60,000 nucleotides of DNA, from positions 10,009,719-10,069,718 of the forward strand of contig NC_064046.1 of NCBI RefSeq assembly GCF_932526225.1. Reading direction: 5' to 3'. A program made the position numbers and the translations under genes. The notes under the pieces are model-generated. The model had not been told where the DNA came from, ran no database searches, and saw only the letters and a list, made by a program, of their open reading frames with translations. Shown here piece by piece: positions 46,601 to 60,000 of this stretch (position 1 is its first letter; every line of letters starts with the position of its first letter). Source of the DNA: Nematostella vectensis. Taxonomy: Eukaryota; Cnidaria; Anthozoa; Actiniaria; Edwardsiidae.

Positions 46601-49600
46601 CATGCTCACTTACTGTGTTTCCCCATACTAATATATCATCATGAATTGATGTAACACCGTCCATGCCTTCAAACAACTGAGCAATAGTACGATGGAAAAC
46701 TTCAGGAGGGCTGGAAATTCCAAATGGTACCCTTGAGAAGCAGTATCTGCCATTGGGTGTGTTAAATGTGCAGAGCTTAGAACTTTCTTCATCTAAGGGA
46801 ATTTGCCAGAATCCTGATGACGCATCAAGTTTTGAAAAATATTTGGCTCCAGACATGTTTTTGTTATTTCACTTCTTGTTGGAATGCGATAGTGCTCTCT
46901 CATGTTGCACTGATTTAGATCTTTTGGATTCAAGCAAAGCCTTAGGTCACTATTTGGCTTTTCTACAATAACAAGGGAATTTACCCACTCGGTTGGTTCT
47001 TCTATCTTCTTTACAATTCCCAGCTTGGTCAACCGATTGAGCTCCTTATCTAGCCTTTCGCTCAGACTCACAGGAAATTTCCTTGCAGGATGTATAACAG
47101 GGTTAGCATCATCCTTGAGCTTAATCTTGTAACTGGAAGACACCCTATACCTTCCTTCAAATACATCAGCAAATTCATTTATTATTTCATCTTTGAATGT
47201 GTGATCGTTGTTGTCACTATAGTTGTTATCTCCAATGGTACGGTCCTTGATAACAGTATTAACCCTTGTTATTAGTTTAAACTTTTCACATGTCTCTAAT
47301 CCTAAGATTGCTTGACATTCTTGAAGTACTATGACAAAAAACACTTCCTCTTTTTTTCTCTCCAGTGTATGAACTTATTGTCATCTTAGTTGGCCTCATT
47401 TGAGGCTTGTTTACTAGCTTTTTGTACTCACTAAGTTTAGTTGGGCATTTAGTTGGGCACCCGTATCCAATTTGAATTTAATCTTTGTGCCTTCTACTTG
47501 TGCCTGTATCAGCCAATCACTCTTTTTGGTTTCATGTGTTTTCTGTATTACACCTAGAAAAAGATATCTGTCCTTTACCATGTTTTCCTTTAGGTTTACT
47601 CTTATGCTTATTTAGCGCATGTTCCTCAACCACTCCTTCTTTATTCTCTAGGCTTTTCATTTGAATTTTGGCAATTTCAGAGGCTTGAGAAATCTGTCAA
47701 GATCATTTTCTCTCAGGAGCCTTTCTTTTACTTTCTTATCGAAAATGCCAATCACAATTTGATCTCTTATAAGGGAATTCTTAAGTATTCCAAAGTTGCA
47801 CGACTGACTTTTCGTCTTGAGGTCTGTGACAAACTGTTCAAAGCTTTCACTTTCCTTCTGCATTCGTCAACGGAAAACATATCTTTCGTACGTTTCGTTC
47901 TTCTTAGGTGTGCAATATTCTTCTAATTTCTGAATAACAACATCATATTTACCTTTCTCTTCCTCTGAGAAGGTTAGGGTATTAAAAAATTCAATTACCT
48001 CTGGCCCGGCGACCGTCAAAAGCAGTGCGATTTTCTGCTCGTCTGATTTCTTGTGAACTTCTATGGCTTGAATATACAGCTCGAATCGTTGTTTAAACTT
48101 CTTCCACGCCTCGTCGACATTCCCAGTCAGATTTAGAGGATGTGGGGGCGGTATGCTATTCATTTTGACTCCTGGTACCATGTAATGTTTAGTTTTTTAC
48201 GAGTCAGACAAACGACCGCATGGTGAACGTCGCCATGATGAATTTATGACACACACAGATCCCGAATGTGAATCGCGTGACATAAGTATAGCGTGACATA
48301 CCAACTGTAGCGGACATACCTAGCTACGTCACCAGCGTAAGTTATGGAGTTTTTCATTGGTTAGACATTTAAAACGCATTATAATATCATCACTTTCCTA
48401 TAATGCCGATGGATTAAGTCGAACTTTCTTAAAACACACAAAATAGCTAGTTCTACTTTATAAAGACATTCCGAATCGCAGCCTAAAAGTAGCTCTAGTT
48501 TTTTTTAGATCGACAAATTGCAACAGCATGTTTCTCTAGCAGCATTCAAGAATGACCTCCCTTTACCTTGAGACTTTTTGCGAGGATTTTATTTTATTAC
48601 CATTTTCTTTGTGTTTTTCTTATTTCTTTCAATGCAAGATTGTCATAGACCGATGGCGTCAGTTTTTAGTACTATACGAATTCTTAGATATAGAAACTAC
48701 AGATTGTAACAGAGATAACCAATATGATCTAATATTTGTCACATGATATACCACTCAAAGATTTGTCGTGAAAAACTTGTTATCACCAAATGTGTTGATA
48801 AATATGGTATCAACACCGATGACAGAGACAATATCAGATTCTTGATAATCTAGCATCACATTCGATATCATAAGACACATGGGAGGATAATGAGAAAACT
48901 CTTATATTTTATAACAAGTGGGGAAGCCTAATTTTTTTTCGTTTAGATGAACAAGACCCAATGGAGCTTATACCTCATCTCTGGCTAGCTATCCTGTTGT
49001 CATGGCAATACGCCATTGCCCAGGACTGCAGGGACTACATCTATTTCATGCCTGGGACCCAACTGCTGTACAACGTCATCGAAACAAAACAGACGACAAA
49101 AGACGAGTGCCGAGAAAGCTGCAGTGAAACCCCGCAATGCGTGTCAATCAACTATAAGCAGAAAGAGTAGGTGGAACTATGTCTCAAAGGCAACAATGAA
49201 GGTGGTGATGAAGATGAGACGTTGACGATAAATATAACGATGACGACGACAATGGCGATAACGATGACAATGACAATGGCGATGACAATGACGATGGCGA
49301 TGACAATGACAATGACATGACGATGACGATGGCAACAATGACAATGACGATGATACATGACGATGACGATTGCAACAATGAAAATGACAATGTCAATGAC
49401 GATGACAATGACGATGACAATGACAATAGCGATGACAATTACACGATAACAATGACGATGGCGACTACGATGGTAACGATTACAATGACAAATGACGACG
49501 AAGATGATGTGACAATAGCGATGACAATATAAGCACCTATTGTTATAAGAATGGTCCCCACCCCTAGGTTAACATAACCTAGCCAATACCAAAACCATGC

Positions 49601-52600
49601 TAATCTCCCAGTATCCCAGGGATTCAAAACGAAACTCTTTACCAAAACTGTTATTGCTCACCATCGCTATTAAAAACGTGTTTGGTAGTATAGTGCATTG
49701 AAAATGTTCTACAGCGCTTTGACGTTCTGCGTCTATTCCTTCTAACCTATTTTACCGCATTTAGATCGCGATGTGAGCTGAACAGCGCTTCCCACATGAC
49801 ACATCCGGGAATGTTAAGACCGGAAGTCGGCGCATTCTACGCTTTGGTGAAACCGCCGACAAGCTGCAGTGACAATTACTGTTCAACGGGCAAGAGATGT
49901 GTTATGACGGGGAAAGGAGTGGCGTACAGATGTGAAGGTGTGTGCTCTTGAATCTGTCGCTATTTAAATGATCTCATGTTTGCGTTCCTAAAAATGTTAT
50001 CTTTTTGTTATTCTTTTTGTGTTGTGTGATTTTTTTTACCTTTGAATCCCCAGGAAGGGAGAGAGTTGTTTTGGTTGACCCATTACTGATCGAACCTTCT
50101 CAGTTTTTAGAAGGGGAAAGATCTAGGCTTGTTTAGGACTTAAGAGGTAGAAACATGTATGTTACAAAGGGCCAGTAGAATCATAAATTTTATTATCCAT
50201 TTTCTTAATGTTTGAAAAAAAATGTGGAATTTTTTCTCAATCTCGATTTCGCAATTCTCTTTAAAGTGCAAACAAATGTAGACTGTACCTCACAACAAAA
50301 GTGATAAACCATGCCTTTCCAGCCTAAAATGTCGACAATAGCGTGGAAGTGGGTGCAAAAAAATCGCTCGGAAGGGAAGGAGAACAATAAACTGTACTCT
50401 ATAGAAAGTGGGGATAATATGAAATAGTAAAACTCTGACATCTTTGTGCGTTATTCACAGTTTGCAAGAACGCACTTGGTATGGAATCAGGTGAGATAAG
50501 CGACTCTGCTATCACTGCGTCGAGCTACTATCTTCAGGGCGTCAACACATACTCCATGCCGTGCTATGCTCGTCTCAACAACGTTGACCAGCCTGGTATT
50601 TCTAACGGGGCGTGGCTAGCGCATAACTTTCAAGCTGGAGAATACATTGAAATCGACCTCGGGAGAAATGTGGCCGTAACTGGGGTAGCAACCCAGGGGA
50701 AACCTATCGGTTCCGACTGGGTAACCAGTTATAAGATCAGCTACAAAACCGACCTCACAGCCTGGTTTGTGGTCAAGGAGGACGGACAGGATAAGGTAGC
50801 TCTAAGTATTTGTATTCCCTAATAAACAATAGCACAGAGACTCGCCTGTGTGGCACATGAACAGACTGTGAACACCTATGCTTGAAATTTGATCTGATCC
50901 GTTTTAATCACGGTGAAATTCAATCCATTCTACAAAAAAAGGACACAATTATATTTTTATTCTTTTTAAAAATCAATTGATGTTTTCTTTAAATGATATT
51001 AGCTTTGAAAATTCAAGCCTAAGACAAAGCAAAATTGTCACTCAATCGGGTCTACGGATATAATACTGCACAAAATATTGGGGGATAGGTGAGGGGGGGA
51101 CGAAACCGAGGAAGACGCCCCTCTAGTCATTTGGTTAGGGGGGCACACTTTTGATGAAATATCGTATATTGGAAGACGGGAAGAGGTCATGTTCAATACT
51201 TTAACACAAGTAGTATTCTATAATTGTGTATTGATTACAATTTCTAAGACGTATTGTCTTTACCAACACAATCTGTCATCAATAATCGCTAGTCATATTT
51301 TTTTTTGTTTCTCAATATTTCATATAAGATCCCTAGTTAGCCACACCTTTGACATAGTTTTGATTTATCATCACATAAATAATACTTTTTCCTTGCCTCT
51401 CCCCTATTTGCAGGTGTTTCCAGGCAACTCCGACAACAATACGCCCGTCTATAATTGGTTCTCATCGCCGTTTCTTGCTCGCAGAATCCGCATTGTTGTC
51501 CAAGGTTTCCTTAACATCCCAGCTCTGAGAGTAGAGCTCTTCGGGTGCAAGTAGCTGTTATATGTTTAATTGTAGCACCCCAGTGAGTTCATTATATGAA
51601 ATTAAGCTAAACACAGCTGAGTAAACCTAGCCTTCGAGTGGCCGCTTACTCGCGAAGCAAATCCTATAGTAGCGTCTAACGCAACGCCGGCGATAATCTT
51701 GTTCGGTGACGTCATGGCTTTTGAAAGAAAATTATAATAATTTATGATTGGCAACTCATTTGGCAAAGTTCGTTTGGAGGTTTTGATTGGCTTAGACAAC
51801 AAATGTGTGTTCTTCTCGAGCTGTTTGGATCATTTTTTCGGCGAAAACACGATACGCCTCTTCAACCTATCATCATCTATGCATAAATGCGGTAAAAAAA
51901 AGATTTGTGTGACGTACTTCTCCAAAGAGGGGCCAGCCGCCTTCTCTACCAAGCTCAAAAGGGAATCCGGCCACTCACGTGTAAGAGGGGTTTCTCAAGT
52001 TTCGAAATGAGAGGCTTTATAAAAGATAAAAATGGTAGCACAATCACGCCCCTAATGGTCATTTCTTTTAACTTTTTTTTAAATATTGTGTGTGTGTGGG
52101 GGGGGAGGGGGGGACATGCCCCAAGTGCCCCATCCCCTGCTACGGCCCAGCAATATAGAAAGCAAACAGGATTTATAGGGTAATGCACAAGGAATCGATC
52201 GAGCGCGCGATTGTTAAGACGACTACAAGAATGAATTACTTTGCCGTTATTCTTTGATTAGTTTAATCAAAATGATAGAAAAATAGAATGCATTTCTAGC
52301 AAAGTGTCTACCAAGCGAGTGAAAGATTCATTGTTTTTCCGCTGAAAAGAAATGGAGTTTGAAGAGACACTTCAGTAAGAATCTTTGACAACGAACCTTT
52401 CCAGATTTTAATCACCAGCAATCGATAGCCATTTCGCAGATTTCTAAATTAAGTTCAAATTGAGATCTGACTTTCACCCGGAAAATGAATAAATGTGGGA
52501 AGCGCGTATCACTCTTTCCCGAAATCCAGAGGAACCCAAATTAAACGTTACCTTTCACAGGCAATGATAACTAAGAGATTCGTGAGAAAAAAAAAACAAT

Positions 52601-55600
52601 GATCTACTTAGGGTGCATTTAAACTTAGCAGAAATTATAATTGGCTATGATTAAATGATTTTGGTATGTTCTATCCTTTCTGTACCTGTTCGGAGGATTC
52701 AAAGGATCCAGGATTCTTGAAATGGGACAAAGCGTTTAGCGCGCAACACTCTTTCCCGCCATCCAGAGGGAACCCAAATTAAACGTTACCTTTCACAGGC
52801 ACGAATAACTAAGAGATTCGTGAGAAAAAAGCAATGATCTACTTATGGTGCATTTAAACCCAGCAGAAATTATAATTGGCTATAATTAAATGATTTTGAT
52901 ATGTTATCTCCTTTCTGTACCTGTTCGGAGGATTCAAAGGATCCAGGATTCTTGAAATGGGACAAAAGGTGCATTTAGCGATAAAACTTTGAGAGGATGA
53001 AAAACTGCTATGTTTCGTGAATGTCTCATGACTACCCACTAGTTCAATATTAATCTTAACGCCAACCTCCGAAGAGATTTCAAAGTTATTTTGGATAGAG
53101 AAACGATGACAAGCGACAATGTTGTTTCGTTTTGTAGGGCAATTCTTCGAAGTGGTGTTTCGCTGGAAACGTTTAAAAATTAATTCATTTTATTCTGGTA
53201 AATAAAATTTTATATATTCATATATATTACAATTATGTCACGGAAAACGATAATGGCGGCGTTGTGTGACGCAACGAGATGAGCGGCTTTTAACGTAGAT
53301 TATCTATAACAAGATGGCGGACCATAGAAGGTCCCGGATGTAAGCGGGTTTCGAATATTTAGCATAGAGTTACAAAACAAGACTAAGCATGATAATAGTA
53401 AAGTAGCAGCCATTGGCCAAAAATGGCCATTTAATATCCGACAAAGGAGCGATAATCACTCCCCAAGACAAACGGTCTATTTTTAGCATTTGAGTGGAAA
53501 ATTCGAGAATAATGCTACATACACGGACTAAAAAGTTTTCTTCTTACCTCTGTAAGCAGGGAGAAACAAAACCCTTCCCACCCCCTACCAAAACTGGTTA
53601 AGAAAGGAACCGAAGCTTATTGGAACGAGCTTTGGTGAAGGTATCAGTTTATCTTCAATTTACCTATTTTCGCAAGGCCAGTTGCGTTCGATTATTGTTC
53701 GGTTCCTTTAGATGTTTTATCCTTATGAATGTTTGTTTGTTTGTTCGATATCAAATGGTGGGGAGACGGAAGGGTTGGTATCTACCCCGTTCTAGTCCAA
53801 TAAGAGTATACTTTCGGCCTGACCAGCAATAGCACAAAGCACCTAAAAGAGAAGGGCATGCCATCTTTTAAAGTTCAACTTGTAAAGTTTCTGAAAAAAT
53901 AAAGAACTTACACTAATATCAACATTGTTTCAGTGTCTTTCTCCTCCACTACATGGAATTGATGATAACATATTTTAGAGAAAAAAGTGGATTTGAGAAC
54001 ACAAATAAATAGAAAGGCTTGACTCATAAATGTTTTGGTTCTGCTCTTGGTGATGCGTAAATCATCAATCCGAAATAAGCCCCAAAATGCCTACAACAAC
54101 GACTCCCTTACCCACGACTCCATACTCACGACTCCATATCCCAGACTACATATCCACGACTCCATACTCATACCTACGACTCCATATCCAAGACCACATA
54201 TCCATACCAACGACTCCATATCCACGACTACATATCCACGACTCCATACTCATACCTACGACTCCATATCCACGACTACATATCCATACTAACGAGTCTA
54301 TACTCATCACTCCATATCCACGACTTCATACCCATACCTACGACTCCATACTCACGACTCCATACCCATACTTACGACTCCATACTCACTAATCCAAATC
54401 CACGACTCCATATCCACACCTACGACTCCATACTCACCACTCCATATCCACGACTCCATATGCACACCTAAGACTCCATATTCACCACTCCATACCCACG
54501 ATTCCATACCAACACCTACGACTCCATACTCACCACTCCATACCCACACTTACGACTCCATACTCACCACTCCATACCCACACTTACGACTCCATACTCA
54601 CCACTCCATATCCACGACTCCATATCCACACCTACGACTCCATACTCACCACTCCATATGCACACCTATGACTCCATATTCACACTCCATACCCACGACT
54701 CCATACGCACACCCACGACTCCATACTCACCACTCCATACCCACGACTCCATACCCACACCTACATACCCACACCTACGACTCCATACTCACCACTCCAT
54801 ATCTCGACTCTATACGTACACCTACGACTTCATACCAACGACTCCATACTCACCACTCCATACCCACGACTCCATACCCACACCTACGACTCCATACTCA
54901 CCACTCCATATCCCCGACTCCATATCCACACATACGACTCCATACTCACCACTCCATATCCACGACTCCATATCCACACCTACGACTCCATACTCACCAC
55001 TCCATATCCACGACTCCATACACACACAAACGACTCCAAACCCACGACTCCATACTCATACCTACGACTCAATATCCACACATACGATTCCATACCCACG
55101 ACTCAATACGTACACCTAAAATGTGAAGATTCCCACTGCGAACCCAGGCTAAATGTAGAGCGTTGAAATATTGGGGGTTCTTCAAGAAATTAAGACCAAA
55201 ATAAATTTGTTAGGACGTCAAAAGAACGAAATTTGGACAGACAAAATTAAACATTTTAAATCACGCCGGCTCACGAGAAATATAGTACCCCACTGGACGC
55301 AGAAAGTACCAATAAATCTCATAAGACAGACTGAGACTTACAGATATAGAACAACAAATCTGGTAGCCTGCGTATATCCGCTTTCAAAATTCTTATTGTA
55401 TTACAATATATGTTATACAATAAGAATTGTGAAACGGGATTCACGCAGGCTACAAATCTGGCTAAATGAAATCTATAACGATGAAAGAAAAGACCCTCGA
55501 CAAAGAAACAAATTGAAACCATTTGGGGAAATTAAATAGCGCTCACAATTATGAAGATTATCTCTCGCAAGTTAAAAATGTTAATCCAGGATTTGCGCTA

Positions 55601-58600
55601 ACAAAGCTGATACTTAAGCAACCTTAAACTGGCTATCAAAACAGGACGTCACACAAAACCGTGCACTCCCCTCAACAAAGAATATGCCCAATATGCTTGG
55701 TCCAAGTCGAGGACGAGGAACACTTTATGATAAAATGCCCGGCATATAATGAATTGAGGGAACAAATATATAGGGCACAAAACAGTGTCTAAAAGCGATA
55801 CCTCCTACCACAGCATTTTTGAAGGTGATCAGTTTAAAACAGGAGAGTGCAACCAAAAAAGAAATAGCTTAATTTGTTTGGGAAGCAACAAAAATAAGGG
55901 AAAGTGCTTTGTAATGAGACTTATAATGACATCGCTACAAATTACGGCGATAAAGAATATATTGTGAATAGGAATATCAATGGAAACCAATTGTTTTTTT
56001 TATTTTTTTTCAAAGACTTCTGTGCCGTCAGAGGAAACCATTTCTTCTGTAAGTGAGCTCTTCCCAGGCCACATGCCGCAACTCAGTTCATATCCTAGCA
56101 CAGGATACCCGGTAGGACACCTGGAACTTGGCAGACGCCACTATCAGAATGTTTACTCTGACATCTCGATGAGCATATGGCAGTGCACGAGGTCCGCGAA
56201 ATGGTTCTCGGGATTCTTCTCAACCTCTCTTTCGTATCTTCGAAACAGCTCATCTACAATTGCTTCCTTTTCCTTACAGGTTCTTTTGTCTGAAAGACCT
56301 GGAGCAAAGAAATAGGGGACATACACTTAGCAACAGTAGCAGGCAAGATTTTGGTATCTTTTATGCGCAGACTACCGGTCTTCCTGTGCTAAAAGTTGTA
56401 ATAGTTTCTAAGCTTTCTGGATGATAAACAAAAACTGTAGACTATTTCACAGAGGGTTTCTTCAAACCTCTCCACCAATATTTAAAATAAACGCAGTGGC
56501 TATATGCCCGACAGTCGGGAAAGGTCCATAATGGACTAAATGCCCGACAGTTTTCAATTTATTCAAATAAACCCTTTACTAGTGAGTGTCCTAGTGAGTT
56601 CAAAGAACTCTATATTTGTCAAGAAATGGCAAGCCAATCCGAATTTAGATTTGTTGTTATTAAACGTTTTCTGTTGACTATGTACACTTAATAGAATCGT
56701 AATTTTAGTGAGACTGGAGTTTTCTGCTAAATGTCGACAGTTCTTAATTTGCTAAAATATCAGGGTAAATTGTCAACCTTGTGAGTTCAAAGTATTCTAT
56801 ATTTGTTTAGAAAGGGCAAGCGAATCTGGATTGAGCATTGTTGTCCTGCTTGTATACACCATAAACACCTTTCCCGACTGTGTTATTGTAGCAAAAAAAT
56901 GCAAGTGTCACTAAAATAACGATTCTATAGTGTACATATACGACAGAAACCACTCAATACTGACAAAAAAGCTCAATTCAGAACCATTATTCCTTTCCTG
57001 ACATAAGTATTTTTCCTTTTTCTTTACTTACCTGTAATAAACCATTTAATCTCTAAAATCCGTTCTACAACCAGAACCAGTTTGCGTTTATAAGGGCAAA
57101 CACGGAAACCTTAAGTGAATCATTTGTGTTTTATTATGGACGCTCACAGTTCGCCATGTCTTACAGACATTTCCTTACCTGCCTTGAACGAACTATCACT
57201 CCAAACTCTAGTAGCACTTGCAAATCTTCGCGCATGCTCAGTTGGGTCTCCTATGCGGATCCATTTTTGTCGAGACGAGCAGGGTACAAACTTGGTTTCC
57301 ATGGAGACCAGGTTCAGGCCTGCTTTTCTGACGGGGCTTTCTGGGTCCTCAAAGGGCTTTCTGTACTCTTTAATTGTTCGACAGTACAAGTTGAAGTTTG
57401 TTTTCAAAAACTCATCCTGAGGAAGAAGCATAAAATATTGCATATAAATTTGACAGTGAGCGTTTTTTCTACAAAAAATCTTTTGAAAAACGTTTAAAAA
57501 AATACAGAACTTAATCTATTTTTCCTGCACTGCTCTGTTGAAATCAGATTATTTCAAAACAAATAAGGACCCGGATGTATACAGATAGCTCAAGTCGCCT
57601 CAGGAAACCCAATATCATAACAGACCTTTGGTACCAGCGGCCAATCACGCGGAAAACAGCTCTAAGTTCGATTGCATTTCCTTCGTTATTTCGCTCGGCA
57701 ATCATCGAATATCACAGTATTTGAAAGTCAGATTTGAAAGTCAGAACTCCAATACTTTCGCTAACGCTGCGCCTAAATTGGGAAACTCAACAAAAAAAAA
57801 CTTGTTTTCTTTTCCACGAAGGTATTTCTTTATTCTTTTAGCAAGGCTTCCATCAGCAGTTAGACGAAGAGCAACTATGTTTGGTATGCTGTTCTAGCAC
57901 TCCAATAATCTCATAACTATAGAATCACTTCCCTAGTACCGATTCTCCACTCGACGATAAACACAAATGGGGGAGGGGAGGGGGGCGCCAACAATAACAC
58001 CAAAAATAAAACCACGAAAGACCAGACTCTAAGTCTTTTACCAGAAGAAAAGGCTGCTTTCTAGAGACAAGAGAACACTGTAAAGGGTGGATTCCTGGCA
58101 CCCTAATCTTTCTCATTTGTTACTGTATGTCTTCATTCAACGATGGGTTAATAGGGGGCTAAGAGATCACGTGAACCAAAAAGTCATGTGATTTCTTAGC
58201 GCAAGTCCCATGTTCCGTCAACACAAGTTAAAACAAAAAAGGAAATGCAAAGCTAACAAAGCTGATAGAAATCACGGGGTGCGACAATTTCAACCCCCCC
58301 CCCCCCCCCTCCTCTTCAAATAACAAAAAAAACTGCCCTTTTATGAATGAATTCAAATGTTCTCTGGGATCGCAATCCCTTATCCCTTACCTGTAAATCA
58401 GTTTATACATCAGCAAAGGATTGTTATTGTAAATAGTTTCGTCAAAGATTTTGCTGTAAACAGATTTGTAAATAGCTTTTATTTATTTTGTTTCTGTTGA
58501 GGGCCATGCGTACATTATCATTGTGATATTAAAGTGAATCCCTCATTAAAAAAGGCATCTATCTATCAATCTATTTACCCCACCCCCCATCCCCTTACCT

Positions 58601-60000
58601 GGGTGATGGTGCCATCAGTAACCAGGCCTTGCCATAGCGTGGTCAGAGTTTCTAGAAAAGACTCTTTCATGTTACTAGTATTTGCAAGGGACTGTTCCTG
58701 ATCTTCCAGGACATTTTGAACAAGGACCATCTTGCTACCTATTATTTACACGGGAAAATTTGCCAAATAAGTTGAATTCACATCAAACAAGGCAGAGAAG
58801 AATTTAGTCCATTCCCGTACTTAAAAAAAATAAATTAAATTATAATAGTACACGGACCGGATTTTAGCTCAGCAGCTCGGTGAAGCAGTATGGTCTCCCA
58901 GTCCTTAGCAGCCTGGCGAGCGAACGCTTCTTTTTCTTTCACGTCCGTGCCCATGATGTGACACAACGCCCCTGTGATGTCACAAGGCTTGTCACGCAAC
59001 CAGTGCATGCATGAAGACGAAAAGCCAAACGTCACGCTATTGTCAGGTAGACACTGGCTGTAAAAGCTTGTTCCACACGTGGTTACAAAGACATTCTTGA
59101 AGTCTAGGAGGTAACTTGGTGGTCCAGGTATTAACCCTAGCAAAAAAGACTTAGTCTTCATGACTCGAAACAGCCCAAAGTCCAACTACCCTACTCACAC
59201 ATAATAATTGATTTTTATTTTGTTTTTACCATTTTGATTCATTTGCATTTTGAGGGTTTCTGAGCAGAAGGAAAGTGGAGGACATGTAACAGATCTTTAT
59301 AAAATCAGCCCATCTATCAGCTCCTCCCCCAGTTACTGAGGAAAATGGCTGGTTGGACATTACCTTGCACTCTCATAAACAGACTGGACAGGATTTGAGA
59401 AACCCTACCCTACCTTGCATTCTCATAAACAAACCCTTGAAGTCATTGACTGGTTGATCTTCGTAGATAACGTGAATAGGAAGACTGTCACCATATCTCT
59501 CTCGCAGAGCCTTCACTATCGCGTACATCAGTGACATAGACGTACCACCATCCGCGCACCCATAGTCAACAATAGTGAACACGCCGCCATCATGCGCTGA
59601 GGATAGCGCGGCTTGGACTGCCAGAGGTATTGCTTCGTTTATTACTTCCCTTTCTGTTTCCATACTTTCAGAGTAATTTCCCAAGCCTCCATAAGGCAGA
59701 TGACTGTGGGGCACCTAGCGCAGATTAGAGTTAGCATATGAAGGCACATATAAAGGTACACTATGTTACCATATGAAGGCACATTATGTTACCATATAAA
59801 GGCACACTATGTTATCATAATATATAGATTTAGGCACTGCCTAAAAGCGGAGCCAGCATAAACACCTTTTGTGTTGACTGATCAAAGGTATTATTGGGGG
59901 ATCTAGGATCCTGCTCTCTACTGAGATTTATTTATTGTACCAACCAAATGGATCCAGGCCTTATTCAATAATTTAAATTATGCAGTACATCAAAGTTAAC

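Overview
The window is animal nuclear DNA: AT-rich, with intron-split genes, many transposable elements and microsatellites, and no operons or bacterial signals. A secreted PAN/Apple plus discoidin protein, a SABATH-type methyltransferase and an IS3-like integrase gene suggest a marine invertebrate, most likely an anthozoan cnidarian. That assignment is inference.

The dominant structure is a tandem segmental duplication with an ancestral unit of about 17 kb. Going left to right, each unit holds: (A) an orphan terminal exon, an array of ~1.25 kb repeats and a dead minus-strand Ty3/gypsy element; (B) a plus-strand four-exon gene for a secreted PAN/EGF-like/discoidin protein; (C) non-coding DNA ending in a 14-bp satellite; (D) a decayed LINE end followed by the last exon of a SABATH methyltransferase gene on the minus strand. 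The order is D(1-1310) A B C D(to 35286) A B C D(to 56491). Only the rightmost D continues into the rest of the SABATH gene (56153-59714). The breakpoint therefore lies in the last SABATH intron, and the two left copies carry orphan last exons. A D block at the very left edge implies at least one more unit outside the window.

After the duplication each unit took its own insertions. In unit 1, intron 3 of the discoidin gene holds a 16.7 kb element (14464-31171) with ~113-bp terminal inverted repeats. Unit 2 preserves its empty site. The element carries a minus-strand four-exon DDE integrase gene (16459-19322) and a divergently oriented plus-strand gene (20042-27982) of at least 16 exons for a UBX-domain protein. 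It also has a 60/64-bp higher-order minisatellite, a 3.5 kb palindrome and inverted hairpin arrays. Unit 2 received a young gypsy element (39584-43659) with identical 192-bp LTRs, one intact 1190-codon Gag-Pol ORF and an apparent self-priming site.

Smaller mobile or mutational events include a MuDR-like fold-back MITE, a Harbinger-like MITE, a 147-bp fold-back MITE, and a 60-bp inverted duplication inside the dead gypsy copy of unit 2. Nearly all other short ORFs are repeat-derived or chance frames. Coordinates, identities and splice sites were worked out by eye without alignment software.
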